Positions 1 through 6,850 of a stretch of DNA of 10,138 nucleotides are shown piece after piece. The first letter of the stretch is position 1. The number at the start of each line of letters is the position of its first letter. This DNA comes from Collimonas sp. UBA1456 (GTDB lineage Bacteria; Pseudomonadota; Gammaproteobacteria; Burkholderiales; Burkholderiaceae_D), in contig DCSW01000061.1 in assembly GCA_002325825.1 (NCBI GenBank), positions 1 to 10,138 on the forward strand. Reading direction: 5' to 3'. The notes beneath the pieces are model-generated. The model did no database searches and was not told where the DNA came from. It saw nothing but the letters and a program-made list of their open reading frames with translations. The position numbers were made by a program, and so were the translations under genes.

Positions 1-186
1 TTTCTTAAAAATGGGGGAATTACCATAGCAGCCAGTTGCAACAATATATTAATGTGTTTTTTCATAGGCCCTATCCAAGATTGAATTTCACTTTTTAGTA
101 ATAAATAAGAAAGTAAAAAAGAACGTACGCGCTATTCTTTTCAAGATATGCTATAATTAATATTATTTAACTATAATTTTCTATTT
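1..186. other. AT-rich intergenic tail, no gene seen
   Basis: This stretch lies downstream of the sua5-type gene and is visibly richer in A and T than the coding DNA beside it. I see no coding frame of any length and no convincing GC-rich hairpin followed by a T run that would end the minus-strand operon. The one notable motif is TGCTATAAT at 149-157 on the plus strand. It matches an extended -10 element, but no -35 box sits at a usual distance. In DNA this AT-rich such a match can arise by chance. Confidence 0.5.
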
Positions 187-1230
187 TTACATTAAATTAT
201 TTTTAAAGTCAGGCAAAACTGCAGACGAATCATGTGCAGCGCGACGCAAACGATCATTGATACCGTGCCAAACAAGGTCAGATGGCGGCGCCTCTATCAC
301 GATCAAATCGGCTGCTGCATGATCCATACTATGCAGTGCCGCATACAACTCATGAGCATACGCTTGCGACTCGGCGACCATTTGAAATTGAGCGGCTAAC
401 GGCGGCAATTGCGCGGCCATGCCAGAATAGGCAATCAAGGCCAGCTTTTGTCCGGCCTGATGCAACTGCTGTAATGTCACAACCAGTTGGCGGGGCGACA
501 CCAGAAGTACCGGCGTGCGCGGCGCATAGTGGGATTCCAGTGTTCCAGAAGCGCTCGGCGCAGCAGCATCGGCAGCTTGCACGGTGACGCCGAGCACAGC
601 CGTAATCTGCGCAGCGCTGATATGGCCGGGGCGCAACAGCACCGCTCCGTAAGTGGCGATGCGCGACAAATCGATGATGGTCGATTCGATGCCGACCTCG
701 CTTTGTCCACCGTCCAATATGCAGCCGATAGTACAGTCGCCATCGGCATCGAACTCGTAGCGAACATGCTGCGCGGTGGTGGGACTGACATGGCCAAATT
801 TATTGGCCGATGGCGCGGCAATACCACCCTTCCCACCTTTGAACTCGCGCAACAATGCGTGCGCTACCGGATGCGATGGGCAACGTAAGCCGATGGAATG
901 CTGGCCGCCCGATACCTGATCCGGGATATGCGCAGCTCGAGGCAGGATCAAGGTCAGCGGTCCAGGCCAGAAGGCATTCATCAACGCCCTGGCCTCGGGC
1001 GGGATGGATGCAGCCCAATAACTGATATCAGCTTCGGGCGCGACGTGAACAATCACCGGATGATTCGAGGGCCGCCCTTTGATGGCATAGATACTCGTTA
1101 CCGCGGCAGGATTCTCGGCATCGGCGCCAAGGCCGTACACCGTTTCGGTCGGAAAGGCGACCAATCCGCCCTCCTCTAACTTGCGTGCAGCCAGACGGAT
1201 TGAGGTCAGATCGACAAGCAAGTTCGCCAT
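187..1230 (-). CDS. sua5: L-threonylcarbamoyladenylate synthase, Sua5 type
   Basis: This enzyme makes threonylcarbamoyl-AMP from L-threonine, bicarbonate and ATP in the cytoplasm. It is the first step of the universal t6A modification at position 37 of ANN-decoding tRNAs; TsaD with TsaB and TsaE completes the transfer. The N-terminal YrdC-like domain (about residues 5-205) shows FPTETVYGLG at 26-35, KGRP at 51-54, a SAN motif near 141 and GIESTIIDL near 180. A linker containing HYAPRTP near 234 leads to a C-terminal Sua5 domain (about 240-345). At 347 residues it is the long Sua5 form rather than the short TsaC form of about 190. ATG at 1230 overlaps the purK stop by one base (TGATG). GTG at 1233 is in frame one codon earlier and would give a GTGA overlap. 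Neither has a clear Shine-Dalgarno, which points to translational coupling with purK. The name ywlC is also used for this family. Confidence 0.95.
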   Translation of the reverse strand: MANLLVDLTSIRLAARKLEEGGLVAFPTETVYGLGADAENPAAVTSIYAIKGRPSNHPVIVHVAPEADISYWAASIPPEARALMNAFWPGPLTLILPRAAHIPDQVSGGQHSIGLRCPSHPVAHALLREFKGGKGGIAAPSANKFGHVSPTTAQHVRYEFDADGDCTIGCILDGGQSEVGIESTIIDLSRIATYGAVLLRPGHISAAQITAVLGVTVQAADAAAPSASGTLESHYAPRTPVLLVSPRQLVVTLQQLHQAGQKLALIAYSGMAAQLPPLAAQFQMVAESQAYAHELYAALHSMDHAAADLIVIEAPPSDLVWHGINDRLRRAAHDSSAVLPDFKNNLM

Positions 1231-2471
1231 CACAGTGCAATGCCCAAGATGTCGCAGGCGACGGCCAGTTGCTGCTGTGCTTCCGTCAGCGTCGCGGCAA
1301 TGAACGTGATGTGCCCCATCTTGCGGGCGCGGCGCGGCTGGGTCTTGCCGTACAAATGCAGATGCGCCGACGGCAGCGCCAGTATCCGGTCCCAGGCCGG
1401 CTCGCGAACCAGATCGGTAGCGCCATCAAACCAGATATCGCCCAAGATGTTGAGCATCACCGCCGATGAATGCTGGCGCGTGTCGCCCAACGGCAAGCGC
1501 GCCATTGCCCGCACTTGCTGCGCAAACTGGCTGGTGACGCAGGCATCCATCGTGTAGTGGCCACTATTGTGTGGCCGCGGCGCCATCTCGTTGATCACAA
1601 GCGAACCGTCCTGCAACACAAAAAATTCGATACACAGCACGCCGACATATGCCAATTTCTCGATGATGACCAGCGCCGCATGCTGCGCGCGCTTGGCGGT
1701 TTCATCGCAGACGTTCGGCCCTGGCACGGTGGTGGTGAACAGGATGCCGTCGCGATGGACGTTTTCGGCAATCTGGTAAACCACGGCCTTGCCATCGGCT
1801 CCGCGCGCCACCAGCACCGAGACTTCGTAAGCCAGTGGCAGCATTTTTTCCAACACGCATTCGACGCCATTCATGCCAGCAAACGCCTGACGCACCTCAT
1901 TCAGCGTGCGTACGCGTGTCTGGCCCTTGCCGTCATAGCCGAGACGCAGGGTTTTCAGGATGCCAGGCAGTAGATCAGCCAGCATCTCATCAATATCTGT
2001 GGCCGACGCAATCAGCTTGTGCGGAGCCGGCAGCACGGTCGATTCCTTGGCGTATTCGGTGAAAAAACGCTTCTCCACGATCCGATCCTGGGCCATCGAG
2101 ACGCTGGCGGCAGCAGGCGCGATAAAGCTGTGCTGCGCCAGGGTCGCCAGGCTTCGGGCCGAGACATTTTCAAATTCAGTGGTAACTGCCGCGCACAGGG
2201 CGGCAATGTCGGATAACGCTACGGCATCATTGTAGTCCGCCAAAAAGTGGCGATCAGCGACGTGGCCGGCTGGACAATCCTGCTCAGGCCCCAACACCGC
2301 CACCTTGTAGCCCATGGATTGGGCTTCGTGCGTGAACATGCGGCCAAGTTGGCCGCCGCCCATCACACCCAGCCAGGTTGGCGGAATGGCGGCCGGTACA
2401 ATAGGCGCCGTGGAAGCCAATGGAGGCTCCGACGTTGACGTATTTTTTAAAGGTTGTTGCATACCACTCAT
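1230..2471 (-). CDS. purK: N5-carboxyaminoimidazole ribonucleotide synthase (PurK)
   Basis: PurK carboxylates AIR with ATP and bicarbonate to N5-CAIR, the substrate of PurE in de novo purine synthesis. The ATP-grasp layout is complete. The nucleotide-fold start GGGQLGRM is at 38-45, TTEFENV at 97-103, the glycine-rich LGYDGKGQ loop near 177-184, the catalytic INEMAPRPHNSGHYT segment at 293-307, and the C-terminal YGKTQPRRARKMGH at 374-387. At 413 residues it is longer than E. coli PurK. The excess is an N-terminal lead of about 32 residues rich in Ser, Thr, Pro and Ala that belongs to no obvious domain. The start ATG overlaps the purE stop as ATGA (four bases). A second in-frame ATG three codons later (2462) is an alternative. 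No Shine-Dalgarno precedes either, so coupling to purE is likely. Confidence 0.97.
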   Translation of the reverse strand: MSGMQQPLKNTSTSEPPLASTAPIVPAAIPPTWLGVMGGGQLGRMFTHEAQSMGYKVAVLGPEQDCPAGHVADRHFLADYNDAVALSDIAALCAAVTTEFENVSARSLATLAQHSFIAPAAASVSMAQDRIVEKRFFTEYAKESTVLPAPHKLIASATDIDEMLADLLPGILKTLRLGYDGKGQTRVRTLNEVRQAFAGMNGVECVLEKMLPLAYEVSVLVARGADGKAVVYQIAENVHRDGILFTTTVPGPNVCDETAKRAQHAALVIIEKLAYVGVLCIEFFVLQDGSLVINEMAPRPHNSGHYTMDACVTSQFAQQVRAMARLPLGDTRQHSSAVMLNILGDIWFDGATDLVREPAWDRILALPSAHLHLYGKTQPRRARKMGHITFIAATLTEAQQQLAVACDILGIAL

Positions 2472-2992
2472 ATCGGAGGCAATCTCATATCAAGGGCAAT
2501 TTGCGTCTGCTTGACGCGGAAAGTCAGCAATTTCTCTGCCAGCACATCGTCGGTAGTGGCCAGCATGGCGATTGCCGACAACGCCGCGTTGGCGGCCCCG
2601 GCCTCGCCGATGGCGTAAGTCGCCACTGGAATGCCCTTCGGCATCTGCACGATCGAGAGTAGAGAATCTTCGCCACGCAAGTATTTCGATGGCACCGGCA
2701 CGCCCAGCACCGGCACGATGGTATTGGCGGCAATCATGCCAGGCAAATGGGCTGCGCCGCTCGCACCGGCGATGATCGCCCGCAAGCCGCGCGTGCGTGC
2801 GGTCTTGGCATAGGAGAACATCTGGTCCGGCATGCGGTGCGCTGAAATTACTTGCGCTTCATGCGCGACGCCGAACTCGGTTAGGATCGCAACCACATGC
2901 TGCATCACATCCCAATCAGAGGAGGAGCCCATCACGATGCCGACCAGCGCCAGGCTGGCATTATCTTTAACCATGGCAGCAATTCTCATCAT
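2468..2992 (-). CDS. purE: N5-carboxyaminoimidazole ribonucleotide mutase (PurE, class I)
   Basis: PurE shifts the carboxyl group of N5-CAIR to carbon 4, giving CAIR. The class I signature is present: GSSSDW at 22-27, SAHR at 50-53 with the catalytic histidine, AGASGAAHLPGM at 75-86, and IVQMPKGIPVAT at 114-125. PurK next door fits class I, because class II PurE works directly on AIR and CO2 without PurK. At 174 residues it is near the usual 160-170. The ATG at 2992 overlaps the purC TGA by one base (TGATG). It is followed at once by a second ATG, and another in-frame ATG at codon 7 would give a protein closer to the E. coli length, so the exact start is uncertain within seven codons. The stop overlaps the purK start by four bases. 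Confidence 0.97.
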   Translation of the reverse strand: MMRIAAMVKDNASLALVGIVMGSSSDWDVMQHVVAILTEFGVAHEAQVISAHRMPDQMFSYAKTARTRGLRAIIAGASGAAHLPGMIAANTIVPVLGVPVPSKYLRGEDSLLSIVQMPKGIPVATYAIGEAGAANAALSAIAMLATTDDVLAEKLLTFRVKQTQIALDMRLPPI

Positions 2993-3888
2993 CAGTCTTT
3001 CAGAGTTTCGCCGGTCAGACTGAACAGTGCTTCACGATATTTGGCGCCAGTTTTTTCAATCACGTCCGCCGGTAAATCGGGTGGAGGTGCGGTCTTATTC
3101 CAGCTGGTCACAGTTTCCAGATAATCACGAACGAATTGCTTGTCGAACGACGGCGGCGACATGCCAACTTGGTAGTTGACAGCAGGCCAGAAGCGAGACG
3201 AATCGGCGGTCAACACCTCATCTATCAGGTGTAACATGCCATCTTTATCGAGGCCGAATTCAAACTTGGTATCGGCGATGATAATCCCGCGCGTCGCTGC
3301 GTAATCGGCGGCGGTCTTGTACAGTTCGATGCTAACGCTGCGAATCTTCTCGGCCAGCTCCTTTCCGATACGGGCTTCCATGTCGGTAAAGCTGATGTTC
3401 TCGTCATGCTCACCCATTTCGGCCTTAGCCGCTGGGGTAAAAATTGGCTCAGCCAGCTTGGCGGCCTGTTGCAAGCCGGCGGGCAGGATGATGCCGCAGA
3501 TAGCACCGGTAGACTGGTAGTCTTTCCAACCTGAACCGATGATGTAGCCGCGCACTACAGCCTCGATCATGATTGGCTGTAGGCGTTTGGCGACAATAGC
3601 CCGGCCGCGCACCTGTGCGACCTCGTCCGTCGCCACGACCGATTCCGGAGCAACGCCGGTCAGATGGTTCGGGACGATGGCTGCGAGCTTATCAAACCAG
3701 AAATCAGACATGCGGTTCAATACCTTGCCTTTACCTGGAATCGGTTCATTCATGATGACGTCGAAAGCCGACAAGCGATCGGAAGTGACGATCAGGATCT
3801 TGTCATCGCCGACTGCATAATTTTCGCGCACCTTGCCGCGACCGAGCAATGGCAAGGATGTAATGGTGAATTGATAAAGGCTTGTCAT
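2992..3888 (-). CDS. purC: SAICAR synthetase (PurC)
   Basis: PurC condenses CAIR with aspartate using ATP to give SAICAR. With purE and purK downstream, three consecutive purine steps (AIR to N5-CAIR to CAIR to SAICAR) are encoded together, although gene order is the reverse of reaction order. Family motifs include GRGKVRENY at 16-24, SDRLSAFDV at 36-44, EAVVRGYIIGSGWKDY at 109-124, PIFTPAAKAEMGEHDENISF at 148-167, ADTKFEFG at 205-212 and LIDEVLTADSSRFW at 221-234. At 298 residues it is the long, yeast Ade1-like form common in Burkholderiales rather than the 237-residue E. coli form. The ATG at 3888 is preceded by a modest GGA about nine bases upstream. It appears to be the first gene of the purC-purE-purK-sua5 block, with a candidate promoter in the 199-bp gap after fbaA. 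Confidence 0.97.
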   Translation of the reverse strand: MTSLYQFTITSLPLLGRGKVRENYAVGDDKILIVTSDRLSAFDVIMNEPIPGKGKVLNRMSDFWFDKLAAIVPNHLTGVAPESVVATDEVAQVRGRAIVAKRLQPIMIEAVVRGYIIGSGWKDYQSTGAICGIILPAGLQQAAKLAEPIFTPAAKAEMGEHDENISFTDMEARIGKELAEKIRSVSIELYKTAADYAATRGIIIADTKFEFGLDKDGMLHLIDEVLTADSSRFWPAVNYQVGMSPPSFDKQFVRDYLETVTSWNKTAPPPDLPADVIEKTGAKYREALFSLTGETLKD

Positions 3889-3935
3889 GGTTATTCCAAA
3901 AGTCAGAAAACCAGCTACTGAAAGACCGCTAAGTC

Positions 3936-3965
3936 ATTCTACAAGCTGGTAAATTATTGCGCCAA
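3936..3965 (-). promoter_or_regulatory. candidate sigma70-type promoter for the purC block
   Basis: On the minus strand, TTGGCG (3965-3960) and TAGAAT (3941-3936) are separated by 18 bases. They match the consensus boxes at 4 of 6 and 5 of 6 positions. Transcription would start near 3929, leaving a leader of about 40 bases before the purC ATG. The position is right for a start of the four-gene purine and tRNA-modification block. I see no obvious operator. This was found by eye and has no experimental support. Confidence 0.4.
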
Positions 3966-3998
3966 ATTCTGCCTGGCGCCGCAGCCATATTTATTCAA

Positions 3999-4053
3999 TT
4001 TCCCGCAACGCATCTTACAAACCACCGCGCATCTCCGTGCACGTGGGAATGAC
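3999..4053 (-). repeat. degenerate palindromic repeat copy downstream of fbaA
   Basis: Read on the minus strand, this begins CGTCATTCCC (4053-4044). The best-conserved 24 bases match the first part of the palindrome at 5196-5251 at about 17 positions without gaps. Further on (about 4018-4001) a GATGCG...GCGGGA stretch loosely resembles the closing arm of that element. It lies in opposite orientation to the copy upstream of fbaA, so the two flank fbaA as inverted relatives. The CGTCATTCCC core resembles short extragenic palindromes found widely in proteobacteria. The 3' boundary is uncertain and the internal hairpin is no longer intact. Confidence 0.4.
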
Positions 4054-4087
4054 GCCGTTTACAAAGTTACTTGTGCGACTTTATTAA

Positions 4088-5152
4088 TTACTGAACGATC
4101 TGCGCCAGCTCGCCCTTCTTGTACTTCTCTGCAATTTTTTCAAGTGAAACCGGCTTGATCTTGGCAGCCTGGCCTTCGCAACCGAATGCCAGGAAACGTG
4201 CTTTGACCACTGCCTTGGCGGCTTCGCGGGCTGGCTTGAGGTAATCGCGCGGATCGAATTTGCTTGGATTCTCCATCAGATATCGGCGCACTGCGCCAGT
4301 CATTGCTAGACGGATGTCGGTATCGATATTGATCTTGCGCACGCCGTAACGAATTCCTTCCTGAATTTCCTCAACCGGCACGCCATAGGTTTCCTTCATG
4401 TCGCCGCCGAATTCACGGATTTCTGCCAGCAGTTCCTGCGGTACCGATGACGAACCATGCATCACTAGATGGGTGTTCGGAATGCGGGTGTGGATTTCCT
4501 TGATGCGTTCGATTGCCAGGATATCGCCAGTTGGCTTGCGTGAAAATTTGTAGGCGCCATGCGAGGTGCCGATAGCAATCGCCAACGCGTCGCACTGGGT
4601 CTGGTTGACGAAATCCGCCGCTTGCGAAACATCGGTCAGCAACTGCTCGCGGGTCATCTGGCCGTCGGCGCCGTGACCGTCTTCCTTGTCTCCCATCATG
4701 GTTTCCAACGAGCCAAGCACGCCCAGCTCCGCTTCCACTGTGACGCCGATGGCGTGCGAGAACTCCACCACCTTGCGCGATACTTCCACGTTATATTCGT
4801 AGCTGGCAACCGCTTTGCCGTCTTCCATCAACGAACCGTCCATCATCACCGAGGTGAAACCTGACTTGATCGCGGCCATGCACACCGCCGGCGACTGGCC
4901 GTGGTCCTGGTGCATGACAACTGGAATGTGCGGAAAAGCTTCGACCGCGGCTGCGATCAGGTGACGCAGGAAGGCTTCACCCGTATATTTGCGGGCGCCT
5001 GTCGAGGCTTGCATGATGACCGGTGCACCGACTTCATCTGCGGCCTGCACGATGGCAGTGACCTGTTCCAGGTTATTGACGTTGAAAGCAGGCAGACCGT
5101 AGCTGTTTTCGGCAGCGTGGTCCAACAATTGACGCATGGATACGAGAGGCAT
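4088..5152 (-). CDS. fbaA: class II fructose-bisphosphate aldolase, Calvin-cycle subtype
   Basis: This zinc-dependent aldolase interconverts fructose 1,6-bisphosphate with glyceraldehyde 3-phosphate and dihydroxyacetone phosphate. Metal and catalytic motifs are all visible: HQDHG at 81-85 (catalytic Asp83, zinc His84), EAELG at 140-144, GTSHGAYK at 195-202 (His198), VMHGSSSVP at 230-238 (His232) and the phosphate-binding NIDTD at 275-279. The full 354-residue length and the C-terminal CEGQAAKIKP segment match the Calvin-cycle subtype common in betaproteobacteria. The subtype name does not by itself imply carbon fixation, and no RuBisCO or other cbb gene is visible. The ATG at 5152 is well set by GGAG (5162-5159) six bases upstream. 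It follows pyk by 141 bp, and that gap holds two inverted-repeat structures. The names fba and cbbA are equally used. Confidence 0.97.
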   Translation of the reverse strand: MPLVSMRQLLDHAAENSYGLPAFNVNNLEQVTAIVQAADEVGAPVIMQASTGARKYTGEAFLRHLIAAAVEAFPHIPVVMHQDHGQSPAVCMAAIKSGFTSVMMDGSLMEDGKAVASYEYNVEVSRKVVEFSHAIGVTVEAELGVLGSLETMMGDKEDGHGADGQMTREQLLTDVSQAADFVNQTQCDALAIAIGTSHGAYKFSRKPTGDILAIERIKEIHTRIPNTHLVMHGSSSVPQELLAEIREFGGDMKETYGVPVEEIQEGIRYGVRKINIDTDIRLAMTGAVRRYLMENPSKFDPRDYLKPAREAAKAVVKARFLAFGCEGQAAKIKPVSLEKIAEKYKKGELAQIVQ

Positions 5153-5195
5153 ATTTTACTCCGATAATAAAAATCTATTTTGCCACCTGTTAGCA

Positions 5196-5251
5196 CGTCA
5201 CTCCCGCGCATATGGGAATCGATTTTGGCGACAAAATACGCCGGGGTGACG
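5196..5251. repeat. 56-bp two-level palindromic element upstream of fbaA
   Basis: The outer arms at 5196-5208 and 5239-5251 pair at 11 of 13 positions and end in CGTCAC and GTGACG. Nested inside is a perfect six-base hairpin, ATTTTG (5222-5227) and CAAAAT (5232-5237), closed by a GCGA loop. The left part also carries TCCC...GGGA (5202-5217). The overall look, CGTCACTCCCGCG then GGGAATC, resembles the small extragenic palindromes related to ATTCCCGC...GCGGGAAT repeats seen in many proteobacteria. It sits wholly between pyk and fbaA, 44 bp upstream of the fbaA start, so it would be transcribed if the two genes share a message. A role in mRNA processing or attenuation is possible but not shown. 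Confidence 0.6.
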
Positions 5252-5253
5252 CT

Positions 5254-5289
5254 GTATCATAAGGTTTACTTAATCTTAACCATTGATAC
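5254..5289. repeat. imperfect hairpin just after pyk
   Basis: GTATCA (5254-5259) pairs with TGATAC (5284-5289). The inner arms GGTTTA and TTAACC extend the stem with a mismatch and small offset, leaving a short AT loop. It begins four bases past the pyk stop codon in the direction of transcription. The stem is AT-rich and no T run follows, so it is a poor Rho-independent terminator. It could instead be a 3'-end protecting or processing structure in a pyk-fbaA transcript. Confidence 0.4.
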
Positions 5290-5293
5290 CGTT

Positions 5294-6727
5294 TCAGTAT
5301 TCGCCGATCTTCATGATCTTCAGCGCATTGGTGCCGCCGATCTGGCCCATCGGCTCACCCCAAGTGACGACCACCAGATCGCCCAATTGCACCACGCCTT
5401 TTGACAGCAGCAGATTCTGCGCAGCCTTCAGCACGGCTTCGCGGTCAGGCGATTTGGCCAACTCGAAAGTTTGGACGTTGCGATACAACGTCGCCTTACG
5501 CTGGGTCGCCACGCTCGGGGTAATCGCAAAAATCGGGATGTCGATATTGTGTCGGCTCATCCACAATGCGGTTGAGCCGGACTCGGTCATTGCCGCAATC
5601 GCCTTGACGCGCAAATGGTGCGCAGTGAACAAGGCACCGTACGCAATCGATTGATCGACGCGGGTAAAACGGATATTGCGGAAATCGGCATCCAGCCTGC
5701 AATCTTCCGATTTTTCGGCTTCCAAACAAATTGCCGACATCGCTTCCACCGTCTCGACCGGATATTTGCCGGAGGCGGTTTCAGCCGAAGTCATCACGGC
5801 ATCGGTGCCGTCCAGCACGGCATTGGCGACATCCGATACCTCAGCGCGGGTCGGCACGGCATTGACGATCATCGACTCCATCATCTGCGTAGCAGTGATC
5901 GCCAGCTTGTTGGAAATGCGCGCCATCTTGATCATGCGCTTTTGCAACCCAGGGACGGCGGCATTGCCAACTTCAACAGCCAGATCGCCGCGCGCCACCA
6001 TAATGCCGTCGGAGGCGTCAAGAATTTCTTGCAAGACCGGAATCGCTTCGGCGCGTTCGATCTTGGCGATCATCATCGGCTTATGATCGTAGGCTTCACC
6101 GGCCACGTTCGCCAACTGACGCGCCATTCCCATGTCGGTCGCATTCTTCGGGAACGAGACGGCGACATAATCGGCGCGGAAGCTCATCGCGGTCTTTATA
6201 TCATCCATATCCTTGGCTGTCAGCGCCGGCGCCGACAAACCACCGCCCTGGCGGTTGATACCCTTGTTGTTGGACAGTTCACCGCCGATCTTGACGATCG
6301 TATGAATCTCGTTACGGATGATTTTTTCGACCGTCAAGACGATCAACCCATCGTTCAACAACAAGACATCGGCGGGCCGCAGATCGCGCGGCAAAGCTTT
6401 GTAGTCGAGGCCAACGCGCTCCTGGCTGCCCATTGCACAATCGGCGTCGAGAATGAATGTTTCGCCATTTTTCAGTTCGACCTTGCCTTGCTCGAACTTA
6501 CCAACCCGGATCTTTGGGCCTTGCAAGTCGGCCATGATCGCAACCTGCTTGCCACAAGCTGCTGCCACCTCGCGCACCAGCTTGGCGCGATCGATGTGAT
6601 CCTGCGCCTTACCGTGAGAAAAATTTAGGCGCACCACATCAATACCGGCGACGAACATACGCCCCAGTGTACCGGCATCGCTCGATGCAGGCCCGATAGT
6701 GGCGACGATCTTGGTAGCTCTTTGCAT
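5294..6727 (-). CDS. pyk: pyruvate kinase
   Basis: Pyruvate kinase converts phosphoenolpyruvate and ADP to pyruvate and ATP. The chain is full length (477 residues) and most like the E. coli PykA type. Motifs in order are RLNFSHG at 33-39, DLQGPKIRVG at 67-76, SNNKGIN near 153, the active-site AKIERAEAI at 221-229, MVARGDLAVE at 243-252 with metal-binding residues, ATQMMESM at 279-286 and DGTDAVMTSAETA at 306-318. A C-terminal alpha/beta domain of about 130 residues follows. At the last motif many family members have Leu where this protein has Thr (DGTDAVM-T-S). I chose ATG at 6727, preceded by GAAAGA about seven bases upstream. An in-frame TTG two codons earlier (6733) would sit almost on that site. 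It is 123 bp downstream of pgk, and no strong promoter was recognised between them. Confidence 0.97.
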   Translation of the reverse strand: MQRATKIVATIGPASSDAGTLGRMFVAGIDVVRLNFSHGKAQDHIDRAKLVREVAAACGKQVAIMADLQGPKIRVGKFEQGKVELKNGETFILDADCAMGSQERVGLDYKALPRDLRPADVLLLNDGLIVLTVEKIIRNEIHTIVKIGGELSNNKGINRQGGGLSAPALTAKDMDDIKTAMSFRADYVAVSFPKNATDMGMARQLANVAGEAYDHKPMMIAKIERAEAIPVLQEILDASDGIMVARGDLAVEVGNAAVPGLQKRMIKMARISNKLAITATQMMESMIVNAVPTRAEVSDVANAVLDGTDAVMTSAETASGKYPVETVEAMSAICLEAEKSEDCRLDADFRNIRFTRVDQSIAYGALFTAHHLRVKAIAAMTESGSTALWMSRHNIDIPIFAITPSVATQRKATLYRNVQTFELAKSPDREAVLKAAQNLLLSKGVVQLGDLVVVTWGEPMGQIGGTNALKIMKIGEY

Positions 6728-6850
6728 GAACAATCTTTCAGTACAGCATGGATGAATGTACCGCTATTCCAGCTCGGTAATTCTCTCGATCGCTGAGATG
6801 ACGGGTTAAAGATATTTCTTTATTTACTAAGTTCTTCAATTACCATATTA

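Noticed and set aside
3889..4087. Purine riboswitch or PurR-type operator before purC
   Set aside because: I could not find the conserved riboswitch core or a convincing PurR palindrome. Only a promoter-like pair and a decayed repeat are visible.
4088..5152. Calvin-cycle operon indicated by the Calvin-type aldolase
   Set aside because: The subtype name reflects sequence clade only. The neighbours are glycolytic and purine genes, with no RuBisCO, phosphoribulokinase or CbbR.
5615..6628. A 337-codon open frame on the plus strand opposite pyk
   Set aside because: It is antisense to a full-length pyruvate kinase with all active-site motifs. Its translation is rich in His and Arg, as expected from reading the complement of a GC-biased gene.
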